From CAYMAI01 sp964388445 (GTDB lineage: Bacteria > 4484-113 > JAGGVC01), in NCBI GenBank assembly GCA_964388445.1, contig CAYMAI010000006.1, forward strand, positions 186,001 through 250,000: a stretch of DNA of 64,000 nucleotides. Direction: 5' to 3'. Both the position numbers and the translations under genes were made by a program. The stretch's first letter is position 1, and each line of letters starts with the position of its first letter. Under the pieces are notes generated by a model, which was not told where the DNA came from, ran no database searches, and saw only the letters and a program-made list of their open reading frames with translations. Below are positions 33,311-41,549 of this stretch, piece after piece.

Positions 33311-33996
33311 TCCAAATTACCTCCTTCTGGGTTGACCGCCGTTTGCGGGTGCTCGTCCTTTCGCGGACGCTTTAGCCTTCCGCCGATCACCGGGATGAAC
33401 GCGGGCGTTTTCCTCGCCCAAGTCTCGTACTCCTCGCCGAACATCGCGTCGTCCTCGCGTCTAGCCAGCCGCACGTACATCGCCGACAGGATCGGGAACA
33501 TTACGAGCGTGAGAAGAGTGGGCCACTGCAAGAAAAGCCCGAGAGATATGAAAATGAACGCAAGGTACTGGGGATGCCTAATGTGGGCGTATGGACCAGT
33601 GGTCGCGAACCCGCGTGAAATCTGCGCCCGGTAAAGGACTCGCCAGGAAGCCGCGAGCAAAATGAATCCGGAAAAGATAATCAAATTGCTGGCGACATGT
33701 ATGGCGCTCGCGTGTGGGTCGCCGATTCCGCCGAATAGCAGATACCAAAAGTGACCCGCGTCGTGCGAGTAAATATTGATACCGGGAAACCGGTGCACGA
33801 GCCAGCCTGACAAAATGTAAATCGTCAGCGGAAATCCGAACATTTCGGCGAATAGCGCAACGATAAACGCAGAGAACGCACCGAATTGCCGCCAGTCCCG
33901 GCCAGTTACTGGATGGCTGAAACTGAACGCGAATACGATAAAAAGCACCGAGTTGACGACGACAAGGGGCCAAAGCCCGTACGCATAGCTATCCAT
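33295..33996 (-). CDS. ICMT/PEMT-like membrane methyltransferase
   Basis: A 233-residue membrane protein starting at the ATG at 33996 (AAAGGAGG upstream). The C-terminal third carries TTGPYAHIRHPQYLAFIF and MYVRLARREDDAMFGEEYETWARKTPAFIP, the SAM-binding signature of isoprenylcysteine carboxyl methyltransferase and related proteins. Five or six spans are visible. Bacterial members of this group are often found in metal resistance loci but their substrates are mostly unknown. The palindrome at 34154-34170 lies upstream. Confidence 0.8.
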   Translation of the reverse strand: MDSYAYGLWPLVVVNSVLFIVFAFSFSHPVTGRDWRQFGAFSAFIVALFAEMFGFPLTIYILSGWLVHRFPGINIYSHDAGHFWYLLFGGIGDPHASAIHVASNLIIFSGFILLAASWRVLYRAQISRGFATTGPYAHIRHPQYLAFIFISLGLFLQWPTLLTLVMFPILSAMYVRLARREDDAMFGEEYETWARKTPAFIPVIGGRLKRPRKDEHPQTAVNPEGGNLEWTSF

Positions 33997-34153
33997 ATTT
34001 CTTTCCTCCTTTCGCCCGCAGCCCGCGGGCGGTAAAACTGATGAAAAACAGCGGCCAACGGAGTTCCATTCACTAAGTCCGCACCAGCCACTTTTCCAAG
34101 GTTCAACATATCGACTTATCCTATTCGGCAATCCTGGCAAACGGCAGATTATC

Positions 34154-34170
34154 TACTATGCCAAATAGTA
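34154..34170. promoter_or_regulatory. Operator site 2 for the BlaI/CopY-like repressor
   Basis: TACTAT-gccaa-ATAGTA matches the operator at 9235 exactly in both arms. The symmetry extends here to 10-bp arms (34150-34174). On the minus strand it ends at TAGATA, a possible -10 box for the ICMT-like gene 150 bases downstream. With site 3 it lies in a 463-base divergent intergenic region (33997-34459) that holds no other recognisable gene. Confidence 0.7.
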
Positions 34171-34283
34171 GATACTGGACGGCCAATATTCAAATGCGTT
34201 CGAATTTTTTTATTGTATTTAAGGGATTATAGAAGGTACCTCTCACTACTCGGGTTGACGAATTTATACAAGTGGCAATTTAA

Positions 34284-34300
34284 TACTATAGTAAATAGTA
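34284..34300. promoter_or_regulatory. Operator site 3 for the BlaI/CopY-like repressor
   Basis: TACTAT-agtaa-ATAGTA has the same arms and spacer length as sites 1 and 2. On the plus strand TGGCAA (34273-34278), 17 bases and TAGTAA (34296-34301) could form the promoter of the small membrane protein at 34460, so the operator would sit in the spacer as at tolC. Confidence 0.65.
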
Positions 34301-34459
34301 ATTCCTTTTTGCAGGCTATCCAATATCGAACCCATTAGCATTTAATTCCGTCCTGCGCTTCGGGCAACGGGTTGTCTGTTTTGTTGCCTTGCCCACAGAA
34401 TATGAATCCGCAGCTTTGCTGAGTTCCTAACGCCCGATGCCCATAAGGAGGCGATAAAG

Positions 34460-34690
34460 GTGTCTGGAAATTTCAAAGAATTGGTTCACGCCAGCATGTC
34501 GTGGATCGAATATCTTATCGTCGCTGCCGCCTTCGCTGGATTCATCTGGATTCTCTTGGTCGAGTATCTAATCCGGCGAAGAAAAGTAGTTAAGCCGAAA
34601 AAGAAATCGGAAAATGCAAGTAGGTGCCGCTGCCCGCAAAACCATAAAGAAGAAACGCAGTTCAATTACCGTAACGGCTGGCGAATGTAG
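34460..34690 (+). CDS. Small single-span membrane protein with a CRC motif
   Basis: A 76-residue protein starting at GTG behind AAGGAGG. Residues 18-38 form one membrane span (IVAAAFAGFIWILLVEYLI), then a strongly basic stretch (RRRKVVKPKKK) and RCRCPQNH, a possible soft-metal site on the cytoplasmic side. It is divergent from the ICMT-like gene and probably controlled by operator site 3. No family is recognised. Confidence 0.55.
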   Translation: MSGNFKELVHASMSWIEYLIVAAAFAGFIWILLVEYLIRRRKVVKPKKKSENASRCRCPQNHKEETQFNYRNGWRM

Positions 34691-34768
34691 GGGCGACAAG
34701 ACCTGACCGGCGCAAGCATTCAACCCGGTAAATATGCAGATTGAACACCTGATGCCTACACTGCGTGA

Positions 34769-36148
34769 CTAAATCATCTTGCCCGGGTCGAGAAGTTCGT
34801 CCGCTTCTTCCCGCGTCATCAGGCCTTTTTCGACGACCAAGTCCTTAATAAGAACGTCCTTTTCAAGCGCTTCCTTCGCAATTTCCGCGGCTTTTGCATA
34901 GCCGATTTTCACGTTGAGCGCGGTTGCAAGCGCGGGGCTTTTAAGCGCGAATTGCCGGCAAATTTCCGCATTCGCCTTTACGCCTGCAAGACATTTATCG
35001 CTGAAGGCCGTTATCGCTCCGGTTAGAATCGAGATTTCCGTCAAGAGGTCGTATGCGATGACGGGCATCATCACGTTCAGCTCGAGCTGGCCGCCCTGCG
35101 CAGCGTGGGAAATCGCGGCATCGAGGCCCATTACATGCGACACGGCCATGTTTAGCATTTCGGGCAGCACGGGATTCACTTTTCCAGGCATAATCGAGCT
35201 TCCGGGCTGGACTGCGGGAAGAAGAAGTTCGTTGAATCCGGTTCGCGGCCCGCTTGCCATAAGCCGGAAATCGTCGGCGATTTTTTTGAGCGTAGTAGAG
35301 AGCGCACGCAGCGAACCCGCGAAATGCATGACGTCGTCGAAACCGCTCATTGCGGCGAAATAATCGTCCGGCTTTTCGAAATCGAGCCCGGTGATTTCGT
35401 TTATGTAACGGATGACGGCGTCCCGGTATCCGGGGGCGGTGTTAAGCCCTGTGCCGACGGCGCTTCCCCCGATGGGGAGTTTTTTTATTCCGGAAAGAGC
35501 GAATTCGATAAATGAAATATCGCGAGCGATAGACGCGGCGTATCCGCCGAACTCCTGGCCTAGAGTGAGCGGGACGGCGTCTTGCAGGTGGGTGCGGCCG
35601 CTTTTTACGACTAATTCAAATTCGGCGGACTTTTTCTTAAGATTGGCGAAGAGGCTTTTAATTACGGGAAGAAGTTTGCCATGCGTTTCGGTGACGGCTG
35701 CGATGCGAATGGCCGATGGAATGGTGTCATTGGTGGATTGGCCGTAATTTACGTGGTCGTTCGGGTGAACGAATTCGTATTCCCCTCTTTTTCCGCCTAG
35801 GATTTCGTTTGCGCGATTCGCGATCACCTCGTTCGCGTTCATGTTTTGAGATGTGCCCGCGCCGGCCTGAAAAACGTCAACGACGAATTCCGCGTCGTAC
35901 TTCCCGTTTAGCAATTCGAGCGCCGCGAACTCGACCGCGTCTGCGATTTCGCGGCTAAAGGCGCCTGCATCGCGATTCGCGCGAACTGCCGCCAGCTTGA
36001 CGGCGGCTTGCGCATGTACGAATTCGGGCGGCAAACGGAAGCCGCTGACGGGAAAATTTTCGACCGCGCGTGCGGTTTGAGCGCCGTAATATGCATTAAT
36101 CGGCACCTTAACCTCGCCCAGCGTATCGCGTTCAATTCTGTATTCCAT
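34769..36148 (-). CDS. aspA: Aspartate ammonia-lyase (fumarase/aspartase superfamily)
   Basis: A 459-residue lyase from the ATG at 36148 (GGAG upstream). It has GAGTSQNMNANEV, HVNYGQSTND and the superfamily loop GSSIMPGKVNPV. The QSTND form and GAGTS favour aspartase; class II fumarases usually have QSSND and GSGTQ. It deaminates aspartate to fumarate, or the reverse. The C-terminus (IGYAKAAEIAKEA...LDPGKMI) is also close to fumarases, so that assignment remains possible. Confidence 0.78.
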   Translation of the reverse strand: MEYRIERDTLGEVKVPINAYYGAQTARAVENFPVSGFRLPPEFVHAQAAVKLAAVRANRDAGAFSREIADAVEFAALELLNGKYDAEFVVDVFQAGAGTSQNMNANEVIANRANEILGGKRGEYEFVHPNDHVNYGQSTNDTIPSAIRIAAVTETHGKLLPVIKSLFANLKKKSAEFELVVKSGRTHLQDAVPLTLGQEFGGYAASIARDISFIEFALSGIKKLPIGGSAVGTGLNTAPGYRDAVIRYINEITGLDFEKPDDYFAAMSGFDDVMHFAGSLRALSTTLKKIADDFRLMASGPRTGFNELLLPAVQPGSSIMPGKVNPVLPEMLNMAVSHVMGLDAAISHAAQGGQLELNVMMPVIAYDLLTEISILTGAITAFSDKCLAGVKANAEICRQFALKSPALATALNVKIGYAKAAEIAKEALEKDVLIKDLVVEKGLMTREEADELLDPGKMI

Positions 36149-36257
36149 TATTACTCCGGGGAGCGGGAATAGCCGCAAAAGAGCGAAATTTATTACCTTC
36201 AAGCGGCGGATTGAAGGTTATTTGCGTACTGCTCAATGCGAATTATTGCGGTTTCGG

Positions 36258-36611
36258 CTAAATGGCAACAATTCGCTCAGATATCGCAATCCAATCGGCA
36301 AGCCCGGGTAGAGTAGCGATTTCGATACTTTCCGGGATTTCGCGCGGGTCCATGCCGGCGCGCTCGACGCAAGTTCCACAGGCGCGAACGGCCAACCCCG
36401 CTTCAAGCAGCTTTTTAAGAATATGGTGCGCGTCGGTTGCCATGCCATCTGGGGATTCGAGCATCGACGGGTGAGCCGTCCATACGCCGCGGTCAAGGAG
36501 AAATACCCGCACGGACATTCCGGATTCGTGCATTTGATTCGCGATGCGAAGCGCGTTCCACGCCGCGTCGCCATCGCGGGGATCGCGGTAGAGGATTAAA
36601 AGGAAATTCAT
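36258..36611 (-). CDS. DsrE/DsrF-like protein
   Basis: A 117-residue protein starting MNFLLILYRDPRDGD at 36611, with AAGGAG 9 bases before. It has the DsrE-like flavodoxin-type alternation, VRVFLLDRGVW, and the Cys pair GTCVERAG preceded by VRACG, where Cys of DsrE-like sulfur carriers lies. It may carry sulfane sulfur or act in thiol transfer. No dsr or tus genes are near. Confidence 0.75.
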   Translation of the reverse strand: MNFLLILYRDPRDGDAAWNALRIANQMHESGMSVRVFLLDRGVWTAHPSMLESPDGMATDAHHILKKLLEAGLAVRACGTCVERAGMDPREIPESIEIATLPGLADWIAISERIVAI

Positions 36612-36660
36612 GCTAAATGCTCCTTGCAAAAGGGCGATTTTACATTATAGGTTACTGCAA

Positions 36661-37542
36661 TTATCCGGATTCGTCCGCCTTGTTAGCAATCCTTTCGCTG
36701 GAAAAACTTTGCGCAAGAAACGCTCCGAAAAAGCCGAACATAGCCGTAAAGACGAATATTGCGGCGAAAACGGCGATCGCAAAAAGCGCGAATTCGGGAT
36801 CCGCGATTTCAGACCGGGGTATTCCGAAATCGAATTCCGCCATTTTCTGCCCCGGAAGCGCATATGCTTTTGGATCTGAAGTCAGCGAATCGCCAAAAAA
36901 CGGCAAAAACGAGGCTCCGAAGTGGTTTACGCCGAAAAGCGCGGCGAAAAAGAAAGCCCAGCGTAAGATAGACCGCCTATCGACGATTCCGAGGTATGCG
37001 GCAACAGCCGCGAGCCAAAAGAGATGAACCAGACCGCTTGCATCCATATAAATGGCGGCGAGTTGGTATAACAGGTATAATCCGGCAAGCGTCGCGATAA
37101 CTTCGTGAAGCCGAATTTTCCGGCTAAATCCATAGGCCGCGCCGAGAGCTGCGGAAAGAGCCAAAAAGGCCGGAGTTAATATAACGCGCATAAACTCGTA
37201 ATTTATCGATAAAATTAACCGAAGGCTGCTTCCCCAAGAAAACACGAATATCAGCACTAACAAAAGCAGACCGATTCCGGCATTGACAAGCTTTTCATAT
37301 TTGCGAGTGACGCATTGTGAGATTAAGTAACCCATGTAAAAGGCAGACATGGCGAACATGTATCCATGAACGAGATTTCCGGAATATGGCGTATGGGAAG
37401 CTTCGCTGTATGCCCACATAAAAAATGCCAGAAGATACATTAAGGCGGGATACAGAATTACCGCAACGAGCACCGTCGCCGCGCATATAAGGATTTCCTT
37501 CCTATTGTGTTTTAAGTCTGAGCGCATACTTCGGTCTATCAT
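36661..37542 (-). CDS. Multi-spanning membrane protein of a local family (member 4)
   Basis: A 293-residue protein with about eight hydrophobic spans. Its ATG overlaps the preceding stop (ATGA). It shares with the three genes upstream a span pattern and the sequence RRSILRWAFFFAALFG (compare REALRWPIFYAFLIAALF and RESFHWAFFFAAF). An N-terminal part begins VLVAVILYPALMYLL, comparable to IVIAYPFALAAFYF in member 1. The function is unknown. It is the last gene of a four-gene minus-strand run. Confidence 0.6.
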   Translation of the reverse strand: MIDRSMRSDLKHNRKEILICAATVLVAVILYPALMYLLAFFMWAYSEASHTPYSGNLVHGYMFAMSAFYMGYLISQCVTRKYEKLVNAGIGLLLLVLIFVFSWGSSLRLILSINYEFMRVILTPAFLALSAALGAAYGFSRKIRLHEVIATLAGLYLLYQLAAIYMDASGLVHLFWLAAVAAYLGIVDRRSILRWAFFFAALFGVNHFGASFLPFFGDSLTSDPKAYALPGQKMAEFDFGIPRSEIADPEFALFAIAVFAAIFVFTAMFGFFGAFLAQSFSSERIANKADESG

Positions 37543-38975
37543 TGCTTTGACTCCATTTTTATTCTTACGAAAGCGCCTGCACATCCGAATGCAATCATTA
37601 ACGCAATTGTAACCAAGAAAAACCATAACGTGTTTTCCATCAAAGCGAAATCGTTCATATCAATGCCAACAGGATACTTTTTCGCAATATCGGGATACAG
37701 CATCCGGAAGTCCTCGGGATACATGACGTTATCTTTCACAATTCGGTTTATGCCGGCTACAATGTAATTGTGCCTGAGTGCGGTGATTATAAGCGAGAAA
37801 AAAATCGTCCAGCGCCCAATTTCGCGCGCATTAAGCCATCCGTATGTCATTGCGACAATCGAGATCGCGATTAAATATTCGAAAGCGTAAAACGAATCGA
37901 AAAGCCCGGGTGCAAGAGCGTGAAGCGAAAGCCCAAGTATAACCGCAATTGGCACTCGTGGCGCAAATTGCCATTTGAAACCAGCGAATATCCCGGCCAG
38001 CATACAAAGCGTCATGACGGCCATTGCAGGAAGGAGGGCGAAAAAATATTCTATGTTAAAATCCCTTACGGCCTCTCCGCTTGCGGATATCAAATAAGAA
38101 TCGCCAAGCATCGAAACGTAAGCATAAAACAAGGCAATGAGAATCGCGAAAAATAAATAAAATCCGAATAGCGCAACCTGCCAATTGCGAGGCCGGGATA
38201 CGTAGGCGACCAGAGCGCCGAGGAAAAACGAAGCGAATAGCATCATCAACACATTAGCCATTGGAATGCTATATCGCAGAGGAGAATAATAGCTAGTAAA
38301 AATATAGAAACAAAGTCCAGCTACGGGATAAAAAATAACGATAAGCGCTACATATAGATATCGCATTGTATTTTTTCTAATACAAAGTGGAGTATGCGCT
38401 GCAGAATACAAAACATCTGAATCAGGTTTATTGCCGGATGTTGGATCGAAAAAAGCCACGTTTATTCGAACCCAATTTCGGCTCGCAAAGATGCCGATAA
38501 CGGATGCCGCAGCGGCGGCGACCAGTGAAACAACAAACCTTACAGCTGCTGCATTTGCGAATTCCGGTCTGAAGTAATAAATGGGGTTAAAATCACCTGG
38601 ATTGTAGGATGCCGCCCCTTTAAGAGGACTTAAAGCGGGTGTGAACTTATATTGCTCGGCGGTCAAGAGAAACATAAATTCGACGAGCGCCAAAAACGCC
38701 GCGAAAAAAAATGCCCAGTGAAACGATTCGCGCGGTTTCAAAAATCCGAGCGCAGCGGCAAAAACGGCAAGCATCGCGAGAAGCTTTATATCGAAAGGTC
38801 CGGCCTCGAACGAGCCCATATAGGCAGCGAGAAAAAGAGCAAAGGCGACCGCAACAGGATAATGGAATTCGATGCGCCTCCTGAACCCAATAAGAATACC
38901 GAGAAGCACACAAAACGGCGGCATTAGGGCTAAAATAGGAATAATTAGAGTATTTAGCAGTTTCAATTTGGGCAC
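37539..38975 (-). CDS. Multi-spanning membrane protein of a local family (member 3, double)
   Basis: A 478-residue protein with about 15 spans and two copies of the shared motif: RESFHWAFFFAAFLA (about 83-97) and REIGRWTIFFSLIITA (about 395-410). The start is a GTG one base after the TAA of the 109-residue member 2. Its N-terminal part corresponds to the C-terminal half of the family module, and the preceding short gene to the N-terminal half, so the two may derive from one longer gene by a one-base shift. The function is unknown. Confidence 0.6.
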   Translation of the reverse strand: MPKLKLLNTLIIPILALMPPFCVLLGILIGFRRRIEFHYPVAVAFALFLAAYMGSFEAGPFDIKLLAMLAVFAAALGFLKPRESFHWAFFFAAFLALVEFMFLLTAEQYKFTPALSPLKGAASYNPGDFNPIYYFRPEFANAAAVRFVVSLVAAAAASVIGIFASRNWVRINVAFFDPTSGNKPDSDVLYSAAHTPLCIRKNTMRYLYVALIVIFYPVAGLCFYIFTSYYSPLRYSIPMANVLMMLFASFFLGALVAYVSRPRNWQVALFGFYLFFAILIALFYAYVSMLGDSYLISASGEAVRDFNIEYFFALLPAMAVMTLCMLAGIFAGFKWQFAPRVPIAVILGLSLHALAPGLFDSFYAFEYLIAISIVAMTYGWLNAREIGRWTIFFSLIITALRHNYIVAGINRIVKDNVMYPEDFRMLYPDIAKKYPVGIDMNDFALMENTLWFFLVTIALMIAFGCAGAFVRIKMESKQ

Positions 38976-38976
38976 C

Positions 38977-39306
38977 TTATATATAAGCAGACAGCATGAT
39001 TAACGAAAGATGCAGAGTGGCGGTGAACAACACGAGGCCGAAAATCGCCGGTTTCCAGTTATTTTTTCCCGCGGCGCAAGCAATTAGGTAGCCCCAAAAG
39101 AAGCAGCTGAAAACGAGAACCAAAGCCAGTAAAATGGCGGTGTGTTCTTCATGAATTTGTTGCGGCGCAAGATACATAATCAGCGGCAACAAAAATGTCA
39201 CCGCAATTGGAAAGAGCAATACCACGCCAAAAACGGAGAAATAGCGCGCTATGGACTCCCGGAGTTTCTTTCTTACCTGTGATGCATTTGAGTCAGGTTC
39301 GAGCAT
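38977..39306 (-). CDS. Short membrane protein of a local family (member 2, possibly a split half)
   Basis: A 109-residue protein with three spans (about 20-40, 50-68 and 78-108). VLLFPIAVTFLLPLIMYLAP and CFFWGYLIACAA match the N-terminal half of the neighbouring members. The motif with RW...FFxA is absent. The ATG overlaps the end of member 1 by 14 bases, and GGGAG lies before it. It ends at TATATATAAGG, a dinucleotide run at which a one-base indel would join it to member 3. Confidence 0.5.
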   Translation of the reverse strand: MLEPDSNASQVRKKLRESIARYFSVFGVVLLFPIAVTFLLPLIMYLAPQQIHEEHTAILLALVLVFSCFFWGYLIACAAGKNNWKPAIFGLVLFTATLHLSLIMLSAYI

Positions 39307-40177
39307 TTAATCTCCCTTTAAACAATCGAGCCGTTTTCGCGCCGATTGCGCACGCGGCAAACGAGACAATAAAAACGATGCCGAAAGTAACGAAGGCGTC
39401 ACGGGGCGGGTTTGGCGCAATCACGGAAAGTGATTTTGCGAACTCGTAGTACATTCCGTGTGCCAGTTCAGGGGGAGCAAAAGCCTGATACTGGTAAAAA
39501 AGCGCGGCAATCAGAAAAGCATAGAAAATCGGCCATCGCAAAGCCTCGCGCGGCCGTGCAAAGCCGGTAGCGAACGAAATCGCCGCCAGCATAAGCGAAA
39601 GTTTGAAAGTGCCGGAACGTTCGATAACGAGGTCGAAAAATGTGGGACTTGCAATCGCGGAAGATGCGGACGCAGAATTTCCGATTTCGGGCATCATCCG
39701 GTAGGGCGGAAAAGACTCCGCGACGAAAAGGCAAGCCAGAAAAAGAGAGGTAAAAACGATAACCGGCAAGTGGAAGCCCGTTTCGCCGCGCACGGCGCAG
39801 CGTGCGCCGATGACGGCGGCGATTGTAACAAACGCCAAGTTTGCCGCTCCGACGGCAAAAACTCCGAGGAAAATTTCGGTGGAAGTTTCGAGAAGAAGAG
39901 CGAAAAGGAGAATCGTCAATCCGATGAGGGGAAACGCAAATGCGGTCATTCTAACGGGACTTTTCGGAGCGGTTTTTGCGATAAGAATTCCGGCGAAAAA
40001 CGCGGTGAAGGTTTCGAGCTGGCCAATGAACGGCCCGGAAAATAAAAGTTCGCCGTCGAGTGGGGTAATGAACAGGTAAGCGAAATAGAACGCCGCGAGC
40101 GCGAACGGATAGGCTATAACAATTAGCGCCGCACGAATGTGCGGCAAAAAATCCCGCAGAGTTCCCGGTGCCACCAT
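39293..40177 (-). CDS. Multi-spanning membrane protein of a local family (member 1)
   Basis: A 294-residue protein with eight spans. It begins with a soluble-looking dozen residues (MVAPGTLRDFLPHIR), then ALIVIAYPFALAAFYF. The shared motif is REALRWPIFYAFLIAALFY (about 218-236). The last part ends in a basic tail (LFKGRLNART). It heads the four-gene run. No known family is recognised. Confidence 0.6.
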   Translation of the reverse strand: MVAPGTLRDFLPHIRAALIVIAYPFALAAFYFAYLFITPLDGELLFSGPFIGQLETFTAFFAGILIAKTAPKSPVRMTAFAFPLIGLTILLFALLLETSTEIFLGVFAVGAANLAFVTIAAVIGARCAVRGETGFHLPVIVFTSLFLACLFVAESFPPYRMMPEIGNSASASSAIASPTFFDLVIERSGTFKLSLMLAAISFATGFARPREALRWPIFYAFLIAALFYQYQAFAPPELAHGMYYEFAKSLSVIAPNPPRDAFVTFGIVFIVSFAACAIGAKTARLFKGRLNART

Positions 40178-40316
40178 TGCTCCCTAGCGCCGATTGCGCA
40201 AAATGTAAATCGCCCGCACAACTCACAGCAACTATCCCGGCCGCTCCCCGCCAATGATATTATAACCGCCCGCGGCGGATTTTGTTCCCGCGAAACGTCA
40301 TAGTCAAGGAGCTTTT

Positions 40317-41504
40317 ATGTCAACCGGAGTGGGCGAAGTAAGCGTGAGCGCGCCAGTGCGCGAAATCGAAGAAAAGGTAATCGCCTGGCGTCGCGATTTT
40401 CATATGCATCCCGAAATCGGACTAGAGGAGTTCCGTACAAGCGAAATCGTCAAGGCGCATCTCGATTCGCTAGGGATTCCGTACAAAACATATGCCACGA
40501 CCGGCGTTGTTGGCCTTTTCGACAGCGGCAAGCCGGGGCCGACAATTTTGATACGCGCCGATATGGACGCGCTGCCCGTCGGCGAAGAGAACGATATTCC
40601 GTATAAATCGCAAGTGCCGGGCAAAATGCACGCGTGCGGACACGACACTCACACGGCTATGCTTATGGGCGCCGCGGAAGTTCTGGCGAAGGACGGGCTT
40701 GGCAGGGGCAGAGTGAAGTTTTGTTTTCAGCCGGGCGAAGAAGGCCGGGACGGCGCAAAATTGATGATAGAAGACGGAATGCTTAATGACGAGCCGGTTC
40801 CCGACGTCGTTATGGGAATGCACATTTGGAACAGCCTGCCCGCGGGTCAAACTGCGGCGCTTGACGGCGGATGTATGGCGGGAGTGCACGAATTCGAAAT
40901 CGAGGTGTTGGGTGTCGGCGGGCATGCGGCGATGCCACACCAGTGCATAGACCCGATTTTAATCGGCAGCCACATCGTGACCGCGCTTCAGTCTATCGTC
41001 AGCCGTCGCGTAAGCGCTCTCGGAAGGGCGGTGGTCAGCGTGTGCCAGTTTCACGCCGGAACGGCATTCAATATTATTCCGCAAAGCGCGAAGCTCGCCG
41101 GTACGGTGAGAATGTTCGATCCCGCGGTAGCCGATTTCGCGAAAAATCAAGTCGAAGAAATCGCGACCGGCGTGGCGAGGTCGCTTGGCGGAGACGTGAA
41201 AATCAACTACGACGTGAAACTTCCGCCGACGATTAACGACTCGAAAGTCGCGGCGTACGCACGCGGCCTGCTATCGGAAATCGTGGGAGCAGAGCGCGTC
41301 GTTGAAGCCGAGCCATCGATGGGCGGCGAAGATTTTTCGCTGTTCTTAAACGAAATTCCTGGCGCGTACGTGTTTCTCGGCAGCAACAACCCGGCAAAAG
41401 ACGCCACAATGGCGCACCACCACCCCCGGTTCAACGTGGACGAGGATATGTTCAAAGTTGGCGTCGAATTCGCGGTCAGGTTCGCACGCGAGTGGGCGCC
41501 TTAG
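40317..41504 (+). CDS. M20 family amidohydrolase (N-acyl-amino-acid or hippurate hydrolase type)
   Basis: A 395-residue metallopeptidase. The first metal motif is RADMDALPVGE; HACGHDTHTAMLMGAA follows, and FQPGEEGRDGAKLMIEDG holds the catalytic Glu-Glu pair. A dimerisation domain (about 185-300) with GGHAAMPHQCIDPI interrupts the catalytic domain, and GGEDFSLFLNEIPGAYVFLG gives the last ligand region. AAGGAG precedes the ATG. It would release amino acids from N-acyl or N-benzoyl forms. Confidence 0.9.
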   Translation: MSTGVGEVSVSAPVREIEEKVIAWRRDFHMHPEIGLEEFRTSEIVKAHLDSLGIPYKTYATTGVVGLFDSGKPGPTILIRADMDALPVGEENDIPYKSQVPGKMHACGHDTHTAMLMGAAEVLAKDGLGRGRVKFCFQPGEEGRDGAKLMIEDGMLNDEPVPDVVMGMHIWNSLPAGQTAALDGGCMAGVHEFEIEVLGVGGHAAMPHQCIDPILIGSHIVTALQSIVSRRVSALGRAVVSVCQFHAGTAFNIIPQSAKLAGTVRMFDPAVADFAKNQVEEIATGVARSLGGDVKINYDVKLPPTINDSKVAAYARGLLSEIVGAERVVEAEPSMGGEDFSLFLNEIPGAYVFLGSNNPAKDATMAHHHPRFNVDEDMFKVGVEFAVRFAREWAP

Positions 41505-41549
41505 GGTAATTTCATTTCTTTAGGCGAGCCGAAAGTCTTTGAGGAAAAA

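Noticed and set aside
33906..34109. Short minus-strand frame overlapping the start of the ICMT-like gene
   Set aside because: No ribosome-binding site, and it overlaps a gene with a strong one in another frame.
34769..36148. Class II fumarase for the lyase gene
   Set aside because: QSTND and GAGTS fit aspartase better, although fumarase is not fully excluded.
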